Positions 35,490 through 45,024 of a DNA stretch of 64,000 bases are shown piece by piece; position 1 is the stretch's first letter; every line of letters begins with the position of its first letter. Origin of the DNA: CAKKQX01 sp963734595. Lineage in GTDB: Bacteria; Pseudomonadota; Gammaproteobacteria; Burkholderiales; SG8-41. The position numbers and the translations under genes are program-made. The notes under the pieces were generated by a model. The model searched no databases. It was not told where the DNA came from and was given only the letters and a program-made list of their open reading frames with translations. The DNA lies in the NCBI GenBank assembly GCA_963734595.1, contig CAVTHV010000020.1:1-64000 (forward strand), read 5' to 3'.

Positions 35490-35852
35490 ATGAAAATAGC
35501 GCTCGGCATTCTGCCCGTCGTGATCAGCTTTGCGTTGCTGGCGGCGCACTTTCTTCGCGCCTCCCAATTCGCGCTGGTGGCGCTCTGCGCGCTTTTCCCC
35601 GTGCTGCTGGTGATTCCCAGGCGCTGGGTTGCCCGCAGCGTCCAGCTGGCGCTGACTGCCGGAGCAATCGAATGGGTGCTGACCCTGGTGCTGATCGCGC
35701 AGGAACGAATAGCCCTTGGGCTGCCTTACACCCGCTCCGCGCTGATCCTGGCGGCAGTCGCCGCCTTTACACTCGCCTCTGCGTTTGCGTTTCTTCTTCC
35801 TGCCATGCGCAAGCGCTACCGGCTCGATAAGGCCGTAAATCGTAAATCGTGA
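35490..35852 (+). CDS. Small integral membrane protein, function unknown
   Basis: 120 residues from MKIALGILPVV with about four hydrophobic segments (LGILPVVISFALLAAHFL, FALVALCALFPVLLVIP, a middle segment and ALILAAVAAFTLASAFAFLL) and a basic end. I do not recognise the family. It starts 14 bases after lpxH and may be cotranscribed. The last residues (AVNRKS) and the stop lie inside the left arm of the repeat at 35835, so the repeat supplies the C-terminus. Confidence 0.6.
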   Translation: MKIALGILPVVISFALLAAHFLRASQFALVALCALFPVLLVIPRRWVARSVQLALTAGAIEWVLTLVLIAQERIALGLPYTRSALILAAVAAFTLASAFAFLLPAMRKRYRLDKAVNRKS

Positions 35853-35933
35853 ATGGTGAATGGGAGAAATTGTTCGCGCGTTCCACCGTTACGATTCACT
35901 GATTCACCATTTACCGCTTGGCGCCTTGGCGGC
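35835..35933. repeat. CGTAAATCGTGAAT mirrored repeat between convergent genes
   Basis: Left arm GTAAATC, GTAAATC, GTGAATG, GTGAATG (35835-35862); right arm ACGATTCACTGATTCACC and ATTTACC (35891-35914), then CTTGGCGCCTTGGCGG. Arms complementary; could terminate both strands. Confidence 0.62.
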
Positions 35934-37112
35934 TAACGCAATCCCCGCGCCAGATCCGCCTTGATGTCCTCGATATTCTCGAGACCCACGGCCACGCGCA
36001 GCAGTCCGTCGCCGATGCCCGCCGCCGCACGCGCTTCGGGCGTGATGCGCCCGTGAGTCGTCGATGCCGGATGGGTGATGGTGGTCTTGGTGTCGCCCGA
36101 GGTTGGCGGTGATCGAAATCAGTTGCGTGGCATCCACGACGCGCCACGCCGCTTCCTTGCCGCCCTTGACCTCGAACGACACGATCGCCCCGCCGCTTTT
36201 CTGCTGGCGCATGGCGAGCGCATGCTGCGGATGCGACGGCAGGCCGGGATAGTAGACGCGCTCTATCGACGGCTGGCCTTCCAGCCAGCGCGCAAGCTCC
36301 AGCGCGGCGGCCGACTGCGCATCCATGCGTATCCTCAGCGTCTCCAGTCCCTTCAGTATCACCCAGGCATTGAACGCGCTCAGGGTGGGCCCGGCGGTGC
36401 GCAGGAATCCGAGCACGCCCTCGATCACCACCTCGCGCTTGCCGAGCACGGCGCCGCCCAGCACCCGTCCCTGTCCGTCGAGGTACTTGGTGGCCGAGTG
36501 GATCACGATGTCGGCGCCCAGCGCCAGCGGCTGCTGCAGCGCCGGCGAGCAGAAGCAGTTGTCCACCACCAGCAGCGCGCCCGCGCTGCTTCGCCACCGC
36601 GGCGAGCGCCGCGATGTCGTAGATCTCGGTCAGCGGGTTGGACGGCGTCTCGACGATAGCAGCATGCGCGTCGCCGGCGTCACTGCCGCCCGCCACGCCT
36701 CCGGCCCGGTGCCCGACACGAAGGTGGTGTCGACGCCAAAGCGTTTCATGATATTGCCGAACAGCTGCACCGTGGCGCCGAACACGCCCGCGGAGCACAC
36801 GATATGGTCGCCCGCTTTTCAACAGGCCCATGACACAGGACAGGATGGCCGACATGCCGGACGAGGTCGCGATGCAAGCATTCGGCGCCCTCGAGCGCCG
36901 CCAGGCGCTCCTCGAATACGCGTCACCGTGGGGTTGGTGAAGCGCGAGTAGATATTGCCCGGTTCCTGGTCGGAAAAACGCGCCGCCGCCTGCGCCGCGG
37001 ATTTGAATACGAAGCTCGAGGTCAGATACAGCGCCTCGGAATGCTCGCCGAACTGGCTGCGCTCGATGCCGGCGCGCACCGCCAGGGTTTCCAATTTGTA
37101 GTTTTCAGCCAT
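35933..37112 (-). CDS. metZ: O-succinylhomoserine sulfhydrylase (multiple frameshifts)
   Basis: PLP enzyme that makes homocysteine from O-succinylhomoserine and sulfide. Blocks: ENYKLETLAVRAG, LTSSFVFKSAAQAAARF, GNIYSRFTNPTVT, VDNCFCSPALQQPLALGADI, the PLP lysine stretch VIHSATKYLDGQGRVLGG and GPTLSAFNAWVILKGLETL. Seven extra bases restore one frame of about 390 residues ending VEN..DIKADLARGLR. It has its own promoter, a SAM-II riboswitch and an intrinsic terminator, so it is controlled by S-adenosylmethionine apart from purF upstream. MetZ fits better than MetB from the riboswitch context. Confidence 0.88.
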
Positions 37113-37141
37113 GATCACCGCCGACAATTCGTTTAAACAAC

Positions 37142-37177
37142 AAAAAACCCGTTTCAGCTCTCGCTAAAAACGGGTTT
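37142..37177 (-). terminator. Intrinsic terminator in the metZ leader
   Basis: On the minus strand a 10-bp perfect stem AAACCCGTTT / AAACGGGTTT with a 13-base loop, followed by six T (37142-37147). It lies between the SAM-II aptamer and the metZ start. The loop holds TTTAGC, complementary to GCTAAA at the 3' end of the aptamer, so an alternative antiterminator pairing is possible. Confidence 0.88.
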
Positions 37178-37181
37178 CTCA

Positions 37182-37235
37182 CTCGCTTTAGCCGTATTTA
37201 TTAAGCGCCCGCAAGCTGATCTTCAAATCGGCGCA
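37182..37235 (-). ncRNA. SAM-II riboswitch aptamer
   Basis: Minus-strand RNA reads GCGCCGATTTGA, then CTTGCGGGCGC, then TTAATAAATA and GGCTAAAGCGAG. This matches the compact SAM-II pseudoknot known from metX/metA leaders (GCGC-GAUUU, GCAAGCGC, GAUAAAUG, GCUAAA). P1 is formed by GCGCC with GGCGC. It begins at the predicted transcription start and precedes a Met-biosynthesis gene. No computation was run; assignment is by motif and context. Confidence 0.85.
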
Positions 37236-37240
37236 TCCTG

Positions 37241-37269
37241 AAATTACTCCGGGCCGAATATGTTGTCAA
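37241..37269 (-). promoter_or_regulatory. Promoter of metZ
   Basis: On the minus strand a perfect TTGACA (37264-37269), 17 bases, TAATTT (37241-37246). The start falls near 37235, exactly at the 5' end of the SAM-II aptamer. The -35 box lies 10 bases after the purF stop. Confidence 0.78.
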
Positions 37270-37278
37270 GTCGACGGC

Positions 37279-38812
37279 TCAATCCACGAGCTCCAGTCCC
37301 AGGTCGAGTTGGGTCGCCGCCTGCGCCGCCGCCTCCTTCTCGCCGTCGCGCCGCCTGGTTTCGACGCCGTCGAGATATTCCCGCGTCACGTCGCCGGTGA
37401 TGTAGACGCCGTTGAAGCAGGAGGTCTCGAAGCTCGTGACTCGCGGGATTGACGCTCGCTCACGTCGGCGATCAGCGCGTCGAGGTCCTGGTAGATCAGC
37501 TCGTCGGCGCCGATCTCGCGCGCGATCTCGTCATCGCTGCGGCCGTTGGCGATCAGCTCGTCGCGCGTCGGCATGTCGATGCCGTAGACGTTGGCGATAG
37601 CGCACCGGCGGCGCGGCCGAGGCGAAGAACACCTTGCGCGCGCCGGCCTCGCGCGCCATCTGCACGATTTCGCTGGCTGGTCGTGCCGCGCACGATGGAA
37701 TCGTCGACCAGCAGCACGTTCTTGCCCTTGAATTCCATGCCGATCGCGTTCAGCTTCTGCCGCACCGATTTCTTGCGGATCCCCTGCCCCGGCATGATGA
37801 AGGTGCGGCCGATGTAGCGGTTCTTGATGAAGCCTTCGCGGTAGGGCAGGTCGAGATACTTGGCACAGCTGCATCGCGCGCGGGACGGCTCGAATCGGGG
37901 ATCGGGATCACGACGTCGATGTCGAGATGCGCTGTAGTTGCGCCTGATCTTGTCGGCGAGGCTCTCGCCCATGCGCAGCCGCGTCTCGTAGACCGAGATG
38001 CCGTCGATCACCGAGTCCGGGCGCGCCAGATAGACGAATTCGAAGATGCACGGATTGAGCGTGGGATTCTGGCGCGCACTGGCGGCTGTAGAAATTGCCG
38101 TCTTCGTCGATGAATATCGCCTCGCCCGGCGCGACGTCGCGCACGCAGCTCGAAACCCAGCGTGTCGAGGGCGACGCGATCTCGGAGGCGACCAGGTATT
38201 CGGAGCCCTTGCCGCGTTTCGAGCGCGCCGAACACCAGCGGGCGTATGCCGTAGGGATCGCGGAACGCGAGCAGGCCGTAGCCGGCGATCATCGCCACCA
38301 CCGCGTAGGCGCCGCGGCAGCGCCGGTGCACGCCGGAAACCGCGGTGAAAATGGTCGCCGGGTCGAGCTTGTAATTGGTCGACGCCTCCTGCAGCTCGTG
38401 CGCGAGCACGTTGAGCAGCACCTCGGAATCGGAATTGGTGTTGACGTGGCGCAGGTCCTGGCGGAACAGCTCCTGCTTCAGCTGCTCGGCATTGGTGAGA
38501 TTGCCGTTGTGGCCGAGCACGATGCCGAACGGCGAATTGACGTAGAACGGCTGCGATTCGGCCGCCGACCATGCGGAGCCGGCGGTCGGATAGCGCGTAT
38601 GCGCGATGCCGCAGAAGCCGGGCAGCGCGCGCATGTTGCGCGTGCGGAACACGTCGCGCACCATGCCGCCGCCCTTGTGCATGTGGAAAGTCTGCGCCCT
38701 CGGCGGTGACGATGCCCGCGGCATCCTGGCCGCGATGCTGCAGCACCAGCAGACCGTCATAGAGCAACTGGTTTACCGGATTCTTAGCCACCACACCAAG
38801 AATTCCGCACAT
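37279..38812 (-). CDS. purF: Amidophosphoribosyltransferase (multiple frameshifts)
   Basis: First committed step of purine synthesis: PRPP plus glutamine to phosphoribosylamine. The N-terminal nucleophile domain starts MCGILGVVAKNPVNQLLYDG with Cys2, followed by LQHRGQDAAGIVT, FGIVLGHNGNLTNAEQL and AVVAMIAGYGLLAFRDPYG. The phosphoribosyltransferase domain has FIKNRYIGRTFIMPGQG and the PRPP loop VLLVDDSIVRGTTS. The frame changes repeatedly between 37440 and 38700; net one extra base modulo three. Corrected length about 508, as expected. It lies downstream of cvpA. Confidence 0.9.
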
Positions 38813-38828
38813 CGTGTCTACCTCGGTT

Positions 38829-39327
38829 TCACTTGTAAGTGATGCGTTGCGACAAATCGCCCGGCAGCCAGACTTTTGACGGCCATTGCCAGGGCCTCGA
38901 GCGGCTGCGCTGAACACCGCATCGCGCCACACCGGCTTCTTTCGGCAGCGGGGTCAGCCCCGCCAGCAGCACCAGCCACCAGCACGATCAACACGCCGCG
39001 CACCAGCCCGAACACCGCGCCCAGCATACGGTCGCTCGGCGCCCAGACCGGCGCTTTTCGACCAGGCCGGACACCGCGATCGACACCAGGCTCATCAGCA
39101 GCAGCACGACGAGAAATATCACCACAAATCCAGCCAGCAGCCGCAATTCCTCGCTCGGGATCTGCGCCGGCAACAGCGCCGCCACCCTGGCGCCAAACAG
39201 GTTCGCCACCACAAACGCCACCACCCACGCCAGCCAGCGCCAGTATTTCGCGCACCAAACCGCGGATTACGCTGAGCAGTATCGACAAGGCGACGATGGC
39301 CAGCACAGCGTAATCGAAAACTGTCAT
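38829..39327 (-). CDS. cvpA: CvpA family membrane protein (multiple frameshifts)
   Basis: Inner-membrane protein needed for colicin V export in E. coli and linked to bile and envelope stress; molecular function unknown. Seen: MTVFDYAVLAIVALSILLSV, IRGLVREILALAG, the conserved SDRMLGAVFGLVRGVLIVL, and the end LPGDLSQRITYK. I count about seven extra bases in 0.5 kb, the densest damage in the window; the corrected protein has 163 residues with four hydrophobic segments. It starts immediately after dedD and precedes purF, the classic cvpA-purF pair. Confidence 0.85.
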
Positions 39328-40004
39328 CTATTTCGGTACCACGCTTGCCGTCGAGGCCGATCGCCTTGAGCTTGCTTTCGAACCTTCTCCGCAGCTTCGC
39401 GCGTGGCGAACGGCCCGGCGCGCACGCGGGTCACGTCGCCCTTCACGGTCTTGACGACTTCAGTATACGACTTGATTCCGGCGGCGGAAATCTGCTGCCG
39501 CATCTGTTTCGCTTTCTCTGCGTCGGACAGCGCGGCCACCTGCACCACGAAGTGCCCGTTCGGCGCTTTGGCGGTCTTGGCGGCGGGTTCCTTGGCGGCC
39601 ACGGTCTTGGCCGTCGATTTCACGGCAGGTGCTGGCGGTTCGGCCGGCGCGGCTGGTTTCGCGGCCGGCGTTTTTTCAGTTGACGCGACCGCTTCATGTT
39701 TCGCCGCAGCAGCCGCGGGCTCGGTCGGGGCAGCCGTCGTCCCGGATGGCTTGACGGTGCTGGCGCCGTCTCCAGCTGGGGGGCCGGTTTCAATTGCGGC
39801 CGCCGGCGCGACCTTCGAAGTAAACCCGCCGGAATCGGGCGCGGGGATCTTGATATTGACATCCTGGCTGACGGGCCGCGGTTCGCTGTCGAGCACCATC
39901 GGTAACACGACGGCGACAGCGGTGACCAGCGCGATTGCACCAATCAGGCGCCGGCGTGCGCGTTTTCTGAGCTGTAGTTCTTCGTCGCTAAGAGGTCTCG
40001 CCAT
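39328..40004 (-). CDS. dedD: SPOR-domain cell-division protein, DedD type (frameshift at 3' end)
   Basis: An inner-membrane anchored protein that binds denuded septal peptidoglycan. The N-terminal cytoplasmic segment (LSDEELQLRKRARRRLIGA) is followed by one membrane helix, a long Ala/Pro/Lys-rich linker and a C-terminal SPOR domain (GHFVVQVAALSDAEKAKQM, GDVTRVRAGPFATREAAE). Two extra bases, near 39352 and 39381, disrupt the end; corrected it closes KLKAIGLDGKVVPK with 224 residues. The stop abuts the cvpA start. Confidence 0.87.
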
Positions 40005-40042
40005 GCCGCGTCAGTCGCTACAATTTAACCCGTTGATTCTAT

Positions 40043-41355
40043 TCACGTTTTATTGGAAGCTTGGAGTACCTTGCGCGCCTCGCGCACCCGCATCGCCGCA
40101 GCCACCGTATAAAACGATCCGAAGACGATGATTCTATCATTTTCCTTCGCCATATCACACGCTTGGGCGCAGGCTGCGGCGATGCTCGCGCACTCTGTGA
40201 CCGGCACGGTCACGCCCGCCGTCCCCAGTTCCCGCCGCAGCAGCGCCGCCGGCGCGCCACGCGCCGCATCGATGCCGGCGATCAGCCAGTGATCGATATG
40301 CTGGCGCACGGCGGTAATCACACCTGCGATGTCCTTGTCTTTCAACATGGCGAATACCGCCAGCGTGCGTCCGCCGGTCATGGCCGAAAGATTTTCGGCC
40401 AGCGCTTTTGCGGCGTGCGGATTATGTGCGACGTCGAGGATCATCGCCGGACGACCCGGCAGAACCTGGAAGCGGCCCGGCAGCTGCGCCTGCAGCAAGC
40501 CGGCGCGGATGTCATTCATCGTCACCGGCAGCCGCTCCCGCAACGCATCGAGCGCAGCGAGACAGGCGCTGGCATTGGCCAGCTGGTAGCCGCCGCGCAG
40601 CGCCGGGTGCGGCAGACCATTCCGCTTGCCCAGCGGCCCGCGGAACTGCCATTGCACTTTGTCCGCGGCATAGCCGAAATCCTCGCCGATCAGCAGCAGC
40701 CGCGCACCGATCCGCGCCGCGTGTTGCCGCAACGCCTGCGGCGGATCGGGATCGGCGCACATTGCGGGCCGGTCGCGGCGGAAAATCCCGGCCTTTTCGA
40801 AACCGATGGCCTCGCGCGTGTCGCCCAGATAGTCCATGTGGTCGAGATCGACGCTCAGTCACCAGCGCGCAGTCGGCGTCGAACGCATTGACCGCATCGA
40901 GCCGCCCGCCGAGCCCCACTTCAAGTATCGCAACGTCGATGCGCTCTTCCACAAACAGCCACATCGCAGCGAGCGTGCCGAATTCGAAATAGGTCAGCGC
41001 CGTCGGCCCCCGCGCGGCTTCCACTGCCGCAAACGCGCGGCACAGCGCCGCATCGCCCGCCTCCTGGCCGGCCATGCGCACGCGCTCGTTGTAGCGCAGC
41101 AGGTGCGGCGAGGTATAGCAGCCCACCGGTAACCGGCGTGCATGCAGGATGGCCTCGAGCATGGCGCACGCCGAACCCTTGCCGTTGGTGCCGCCGACCG
41201 TAATGATGGGAAACGACGGATTCAGGCCGAGTGTCTGCCGCACCTGCAACGTGCGCTCGAGCCCCATTTCGATGGAACTGCGGGTGAACGCGCTCGATGT
41301 GCTCCAGCCATTGCTCGAGCGACTTCGGTGTCGGCTGGCTGGCGGTAGCGGTCAT
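40043..41355 (-). CDS. folC: Bifunctional folylpolyglutamate/dihydrofolate synthase (two frameshifts)
   Basis: Mur-ligase-like ATPase that adds glutamate to dihydropteroate and folates. The P-loop ITVGGTNGKGSACAMLEAIL and YTSPHLLRYNERVRM lie in the N-terminal domain; VAILEVGLGGRLDAVNAF, a DLDHMDYLGDTREAIGFEKA block and MILDVAHNPHAAKALAENL follow. Extra bases near 41282 and 40858 break the frame; the corrected length is 436. It lies between accD and dedD, the usual accD-folC-dedD-cvpA-purF order. Confidence 0.92.
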
Positions 41356-41425
41356 GGGGAGCGGGGCGGCGCAGGCCGTGATGCGGACAGGAACTCTGCC
41401 GCGCTCGCATGCGCGCGGACTTGAC

Positions 41426-42294
41426 TCAGGCCGCAGCAGGCAGCCTGAGCATCAAGGTGAGCAGGCTGGAAAACCTGTCGCGCATCTGACGCCGGTCGAC
41501 GATCATGTCGATCGCGCCGTGCTCCAGCAGGAATTCGGAACGCTGGAAACCCTCGGGCAGGGTTTCGCGCACCGTCTGCTCGATCACGCGCGGCCCGGCA
41601 AAACCGATCAGCGCGCCGGGTTCGGCGATGACCACGTCGCCGATCATCGCGAAGCTCGCCGACACGCCGCCCATCGTCGGGTCGGTCAGCACCGAGATGA
41701 AGGGCAGCCGCTCCGCCGAGAGCCGGGTGAGCGCCGCGCAGGTCTTGGCCATCTGCATCAGCGACAGCAAGCCCTCCTGCATGCGCGCGCCGCCGGTTGC
41801 GGTGAAGCAGATGAAGGGCAGGCTGCTGTTCGAGGCAGACCTGCACGCCGCGCACGAAGCGCTCGCCGACCACCGAGCCCATGGAGCCGCCGAGGAACTT
41901 GAACTCGAATGCCGCCGCCACCACCGGCAGCGTCTTGATGCTGCCCTGCATGACCACCAGCGCGTCTTCTTCCGAAGTCTCGTTGCGCGCCTCCTCCAGG
42001 CGCTCGGTATAGCGCCTGCTGTCCTTGAACTTGAGGCTGTCGACCGGCAGCACTTCGGCGCCGATCTCATAGCGGCCCTCGAGATCGAGCAGATAATCGA
42101 GGCGCTCGCGCGCCGTGATGCGGTTGTGATGGCTGCACTTGGGGCAGACGTGGAGATTTTTCTCCAGGTCGGCGCGATAGAGCACGGCCTCGCACGATTC
42201 GCACTTGCTCCACAGCCCTTCCGGGACGATCTTTCTTGGAGCCGCTGGCGACGCGCTTGATTTTCGGCGGCAGCAGTTTCTGCAACCAGCTCAT
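41426..42294 (-). CDS. accD: Acetyl-CoA carboxylase carboxyltransferase subunit beta (two frameshifts)
   Basis: Carboxyltransferase beta subunit of acetyl-CoA carboxylase. The N-terminal Cys4 zinc ribbon (CESCEAVLYR, HVCPKCSHH) is followed by the crotonase-like core (FKDSRRYTERLEEAR, GSMGSVVGERFVRG, ATGGARMQEGLLSLMQMA, DPTMGGVSASFAMIGD). Extra bases lie near 42233 and 41838. The corrected protein has 288 residues, as usual. Its ATG overlaps the trpA stop. Essential for fatty acid synthesis, so real inactivation is unlikely. Confidence 0.93.
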
Positions 42295-43115
42295 GCCGGC
42301 ACCTCCTTGACCGCCAGGCTGTCCATGGCGCGGCGCACGCCGGCGACGAAATGCCGTCGCGTTTGCCGCAGCTTCTCCGCTGCGCGAGCCTTCGATTTCC
42401 TGCACCAGCCGGCTGCCGATGACCACCGCGTCGGCGCAGGCGGCGACCTGCCTTGGCGGTCTCGGCATCGCGGATGCCGAAACCCACCCCGACCGGCAGC
42501 GTGGTGAAGGCGCGGATATGCGCGATGCGCGACGCGACCTCCGCCGAGATCGATATTCGCAGCGCCGGTCACGCCTTTGAGCGAGACGTAATAAAGATAG
42601 CCGCGTCCGAGGGTCGCCACCTGCCGCAGGCGCGCGTCGCTGGTCGTGGGCGACAGCAGGAAAATCGTGTCCAGCCCGCGCGCATCCAGCAGTCCGACCA
42701 GCTGGCGTGCCTCTTCTGCCGGATAATCGACCACCAGCACGCCGTCGCCGTCCGCTGCCTTGCGCATGTCGGCGAACCGCTCGGCGCCCAGCGCCTCGAT
42801 GGGATTGGCATAGCCCATCAGCACCACCGGCGTCGCCGTGTTGGTTTTGCGGAACTCGCCGACATAACCGATGACGTTTCGCAGCGAGACGTGGTGCCTG
42901 AGCGCCCGCTCGCTGGAACGCTGGATGACCGGCCCGTCGGCCATCGGATCGGAAAACGGCACGCCCAGTTCGATGATATCCGCGCCGCCCGCAACCAGCG
43001 CGTGCATCAGCGGCACGGCGCTCGCCGGATCGGGATCGCCGGCGGTGATGAACGGAATGAGCGCCTTGCGGCCCTGCTGCCTGAGCTTGTCGAAGGTGGC
43101 GGCGATGCGTGACAT
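42291..43115 (-). CDS. trpA: Tryptophan synthase alpha subunit (frameshifts near 3' end)
   Basis: Cleaves indole-3-glycerol phosphate to indole. TIM-barrel motifs: LIPFITAGDPDPASAVPLM, IIELGVPFSDPMADGPVIQ (catalytic Glu and Asp), YYVSLKGVTGAANIDL and VGFGIRDAETAK. Three extra bases, near 42556, 42452 and 42378, scramble the last third; the corrected length is 273. It is separated from trpB by a GTGAAGG-word repeat, and its stop overlaps accD. Confidence 0.93.
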   Translation of the reverse strand: MSRIAATFDKLRQQGRKALIPFITAGDPDPASAVPLMHALVAGGADIIELGVPFSDPMADGPVIQRSSERALRHHVSLRNVIGYVGEFRKTNTATPVVLMGYANPIEALGAERFADMRKAADGDGVLVVDYPAEEARQLVGLLDARGLDTIFLLSPTTSDARLRQVATLGRGYLYYVSLKGVTGAANIDLGGGRVAHRAYPRLHHAAGRGGFRHPRCRDRQGRSPPAPTRWSSAAGWCRKSKARAAEKLRQTRRHFVAGVRRAMDSLAVKEVPA

Positions 43116-43121
43116 GTTAAG

Positions 43122-43208
43122 ACCGTGAAGGGTGAAGGGTGAACAGTGCAGGGCACGATCGTTGCGACACTTGAATTTTCGCTTCACCCTTCACGCATTC
43201 CCGTTCAC
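43122..43208. repeat. GTGAAGG-word mirrored repeat between trpB and trpA
   Basis: Left arm CCGTGAAGGGTGAAGGGTGAA (as 7-base steps, 43122-43142); right arm TTCACCCTTCACG and CCGTTCAC (43183-43208). The arms are complementary around a centre of about 40 bases. It lies inside the trp gene order, so it may modulate trpB-trpA readthrough. Confidence 0.62.
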
Positions 43209-43209
43209 T

Positions 43210-44411
43210 CTAGAATTTGATTCCCGACTTCTCGGCGACGGTGTGCATGTCCTTGTCGCCGCGGCCGGAAAGGTTGACGAGCAGGATCTGGTCGCTTTTC
43301 ATGCGCGGCGCGATTTTCGCGGCATAGGCGAGCGCATGGCTCGATTCGAGCGCGGGGATGATGCCTTCGAGCCGGCACAGATTGTGGAATGCCCTGAGCG
43401 CCTCGTCATCGGTCACCGCGACGTATTCGGCGCGGCCGCTGTCCTTGAGCCACGCATGCTCCGGGCCGACACCGGGGTAATCGAGGCCGGCGGAAATCGA
43501 ATGCGTCTCGATGATCTGGCCGTTCTCGTCCTGCAGCAGGTAAGTGCGGTTGCCGTGCAGCACGCCGGGCTTGCCGGCGCACAGCGTCGCCGCGTGCTTG
43601 CCGCTTTCGAGCCCATAGCCTGCGGCCTCGACGCCGATCAGACGCACCGACTCTTCCGGAATATAGGGATGGAAAATGCCGATCGCGTTGGAACCGCCGC
43701 CGACGCACGCCAGCACCGCGTCGGGCTGGCGCCCGGCCATTTCCAGCATCTGCTGTTTCGCCTCGCGCGCCGATCACCGACTGGAAATCGCGCACCATCA
43801 TCGGATAGGGATGCGGGCCCGGCGACGGTGCCGATGATGTAGAAGGTGTTCTCGACGTTGGTCACCCAGTCGCGCATCGCCTCGTTGAGCGCGTCCTTGA
43901 GCGTCCTCGACCCGCTCTCGACCGGCACCACGGTCGCGCCGAGCAGCTTCATGCGATAGACGTTCTGCACCTGGCGCTTGATGTCTTCCGCACCCATGTA
44001 GACCACGCATTCCATGCCGTAGCGCGCGGCGACGGTCGCGGCAGCCACGCCGTGCATGCCGGCGCCGGTCTCGGCAATCACCCGCGGTTTGCCCATGCGG
44101 CGGGCAAGCAGCGCCTGGCCGATGCAATTGTTGATCTTGTGCGCGCCGGTATGGTTCAGATCCTCGCGCTTGAGATAGACCTGCGCGCCGCCGAAATGCT
44201 CAGACCAGCGCCGGGCGTGGTAGACCGGACTCGGACGGCCGACATAATGCTTGAGTTCGTAATCGAACTCCGCAAGAAACTCGGGATCCTTCTGGTAGCG
44301 CGCATACGCGTCCCTGAGCTGGTCCAGCGCTTCGATCAGCGTTTCGGACACGAATACGCCGCCATAGGGCCCGAAGTGCCCGCTGGCGTCAGGCAAGTCA
44401 TACATCTGCAT
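43210..44411 (-). CDS. trpB: Tryptophan synthase beta subunit (two frameshifts)
   Basis: PLP enzyme joining indole and serine. The PLP lysine is in LKREDLNHTGAHKINN; other motifs are VIAETGAGMHGVAAATVAA, AVLACVGGGSNAIGIFHPY and ISAGLDYPGVGPEHAWLKD. Extra bases lie near 43765 and 43822 around the HPYPMMVRDFQSVIG segment. The corrected protein has 399 residues. The start overlaps the trpF stop by 14 bases. Confidence 0.95.
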
Positions 44412-45021
44412 TTCGTACTCCTGACATGAACGCGGCGATTTTCGCCGCGTCCTTGATTCCTTTGCCTGTTTCAACGCCGCTCGAGACGTCGACCGCCCAC
44501 GGCCGGACTTTGCGAATAGCGTCGGCTACGTTGTGCGCATCAAGGCCGCCGGACAGCACCACCGGCAGCGGCAACCCCCGGGGAACCAGATTCCAGTCAA
44601 ACGTCTCCCCGGTGCCGCCGTGGGTGCCGTCGACAAATGCATCGAGCAACAGCGCCTTGGCATCGTGATAATCCGACGCGTATTGTAACAAATCCACCCC
44701 GGCCCTGACCCGCACCGCCTTCAGGTACGGCAAGCCGAAGCGGCGGCAAAATTCAGGCGTTTCCGCGCCGTGAAACTGCAGCAGATTGACCGGCGCTACC
44801 GACAGGACGTCGCTTACCTCCCCGGCCGGCGCATCGACAAACAGTCCCACGGTGGTCACGAACGGCGGCAGCACGCGAATAATGTCGCGCGCCTTTTCCG
44901 GCGTCACATAACGCGGACTCGGCCGGTAAAAAACGAGGCCGATGGCGTGCGCGCCGCAGCGTGCGGCGGCCAGCGCATCTTCCGGCCGCGTGATCCCGCA
45001 TATCTTTACGGCAGTAGGCAT
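44398..45021 (-). CDS. trpF: Phosphoribosylanthranilate isomerase
   Basis: Amadori rearrangement step of tryptophan synthesis. 207 residues, intact. The general base Cys is in VKICGITRPEDA and the acid Asp in LLLDAFVDGTHGGTGETFDW; LSGGLDAHNVADAI closes the phosphate site. It lies 3 bases after truA and overlaps trpB. Confidence 0.96.
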   Translation of the reverse strand: MPTAVKICGITRPEDALAAARCGAHAIGLVFYRPSPRYVTPEKARDIIRVLPPFVTTVGLFVDAPAGEVSDVLSVAPVNLLQFHGAETPEFCRRFGLPYLKAVRVRAGVDLLQYASDYHDAKALLLDAFVDGTHGGTGETFDWNLVPRGLPLPVVLSGGLDAHNVADAIRKVRPWAVDVSSGVETGKGIKDAAKIAAFMSGVRNADV

Positions 45022-45024
45022 GGC

